Shown here: in pieces, positions 5,338-5,568 of the stretch | Layout: every line of letters starts with the position of its first letter | How positions within the stretch are numbered: the stretch's first letter is position 1 | DNA from: an uncultured Thermoleophilia bacterium | Lineage (GTDB): Bacteria; Actinomycetota; Thermoleophilia; Gaiellales; F1-60-MAGs149 | Assembly: GCA_902806305.1 (NCBI GenBank) | Contig: CADCWC010000281.1 | Span: 1 to 5,568, forward strand | Direction of reading: 5' to 3' | DNA length: 5,568 nucleotides | Made by a program: the position numbers and the translations under genes | Notes under the pieces: model-generated | Seen by the model: only the letters and a program-made list of their open reading frames with translations | Told to the model about the DNA's origin: nothing | Database searches by the model: none

Positions 5338-5568
5338 ATGAGCCCTGGGTCGTCCTTCGGCGTGTCTGCGGCGCTGGCCCGTGTGGCCGAGCTGCAGACG
5401 CTGCGACCGTCCGCCGTCCCGGCCCCGCCCCGGTCGGGGACGGGCAGCTTCGCATCGGCCCTCGACGGCCGGCTCGCCGCGCCGTCCACGGCGGCGGCCC
5501 GTCTCGCGGCCGCCCCGGCGCTCGGCCCGTCCGCCGTCCCGGCGCCGCCCTCCTGGGCCGCCCCGGCG
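5338..5568 (+). CDS. N-terminus of an Ala/Pro-rich protein, possibly a flagellum-associated cell-wall hydrolase (partial)
   Basis: The first 77 codons of a plus-strand gene that continues past the window; no stop is seen. The protein opens with MSPGSSFGVSAALARVAELQTL, whose 'VSAALARVAELQTL' is a probable amphipathic helix. 'GTGSFASALDGRLA' follows, then Ala/Pro-rich sequence in which 'PSAVPAPP' occurs twice. There is no signal peptide. A short helix, then a 'FASAL' segment and a low-complexity linker, resembles N-termini I associate with transglycosylase or peptidase proteins encoded near flagellar genes in high-GC actinobacteria. That is recall of a pattern, and no catalytic residue is visible. 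Codon third positions are mostly G or C, as in the other genes. The reading excludes the minus-strand extension across 5280-5489. A flagellar role would agree with the sigma-28-like promoter upstream, though the two arguments are each weak. Confidence 0.55.
   Translation, partial: MSPGSSFGVSAALARVAELQTLRPSAVPAPPRSGTGSFASALDGRLAAPSTAAARLAAAPALGPSAVPAPPSWAAPA
5401..5550 (+). repeat. Pair of 30-base direct repeats within the Ala/Pro-rich coding region
   Basis: Bases 5401-5430 and 5521-5550 are near-identical copies set exactly 120 bases apart. They share an uninterrupted 17-base core (5407-5423 and 5527-5543) and differ at four positions. They encode LRPSAVPAPP and LGPSAVPAPP in the same frame. 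The differences are two synonymous changes, one R/G change and one further synonymous change, consistent with an in-frame duplication of a linker unit. Confidence 0.7.

Noticed and set aside
5280..5489. N-terminal extension of the M14 peptidase by 70 residues
   Set aside because: The extension has no conserved sequence, would bury the signal peptide inside the protein and overlaps the more plausible divergent gene beginning at 5338.
1..5568. Search for CRISPR arrays, tRNA genes, insertion sequences, attachment sites and defence-system genes
   Set aside because: No regularly spaced repeats, cloverleaf-like stretches, transposase motifs or terminal inverted repeats with target duplications were seen. 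All larger frames are explained by the genes listed.

Overview
The window is a very GC-rich, densely packed stretch of bacterial chromosome. Third codon positions are almost always G or C. The mix of a long B12-dependent ribonucleotide reductase, GTG starts, leaderless-type TAnnnT promoters and an M14 peptidase with a 'HGxE...GVDLNRNF...WYHQ' pattern suggests a high-GC actinobacterium, possibly of the Thermoleophilia type. That placement is inference from gene content and style; no rRNA or other phylogenetic marker is present.

Layout, left to right. Bases 1-2523 (+) carry the C-terminal 840 codons of a class II (adenosylcobalamin-dependent) ribonucleotide reductase, NrdJ, whose start lies outside the window. 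A strong GC hairpin (2534-2564) follows its stop. Bases 2612-3001 (+) encode a small single-domain cupin with its own ribosome binding site. After a roughly 100-base gap, 3105-3482 (+) encodes a DCC-family (DUF393) thiol-disulfide protein, apparently on a leaderless transcript. One base after its stop, 3484-4446 (+) encodes an aldo/keto reductase with a complete catalytic tetrad, so these two look co-transcribed. The reductase converges on a minus-strand secreted M14-type zinc carboxypeptidase (4467-5279). An inverted repeat at 4442-4471 contains both stop codons and probably ends transcription from both sides.

Upstream of the peptidase, and divergent from it, I read the beginning of another plus-strand gene at 5338 that runs off the window. 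It encodes 77 visible residues: a short amphipathic helix, a 'SFASAL' segment and Ala/Pro-rich sequence with a repeated 'PSAVPAPP' unit. Its ATG sits where a transcript would start from a sigma-28/WhiG-like promoter (CCGATA -10), which would make it leaderless too. This gene and its promoter are the least expected content here. The N-terminus resembles those of flagellum-associated cell-wall hydrolases in high-GC actinobacteria, but the catalytic part is not visible.

Functionally, the window combines deoxynucleotide synthesis (NrdJ), small redox and carbonyl-reduction enzymes (DCC, AKR), an unassigned cupin and cell-envelope functions (M14 peptidase and possibly the last gene). I see no CRISPR array, tRNA, rRNA, insertion sequence, phage gene or recognisable defence system, and no strong case for a wholly new system.
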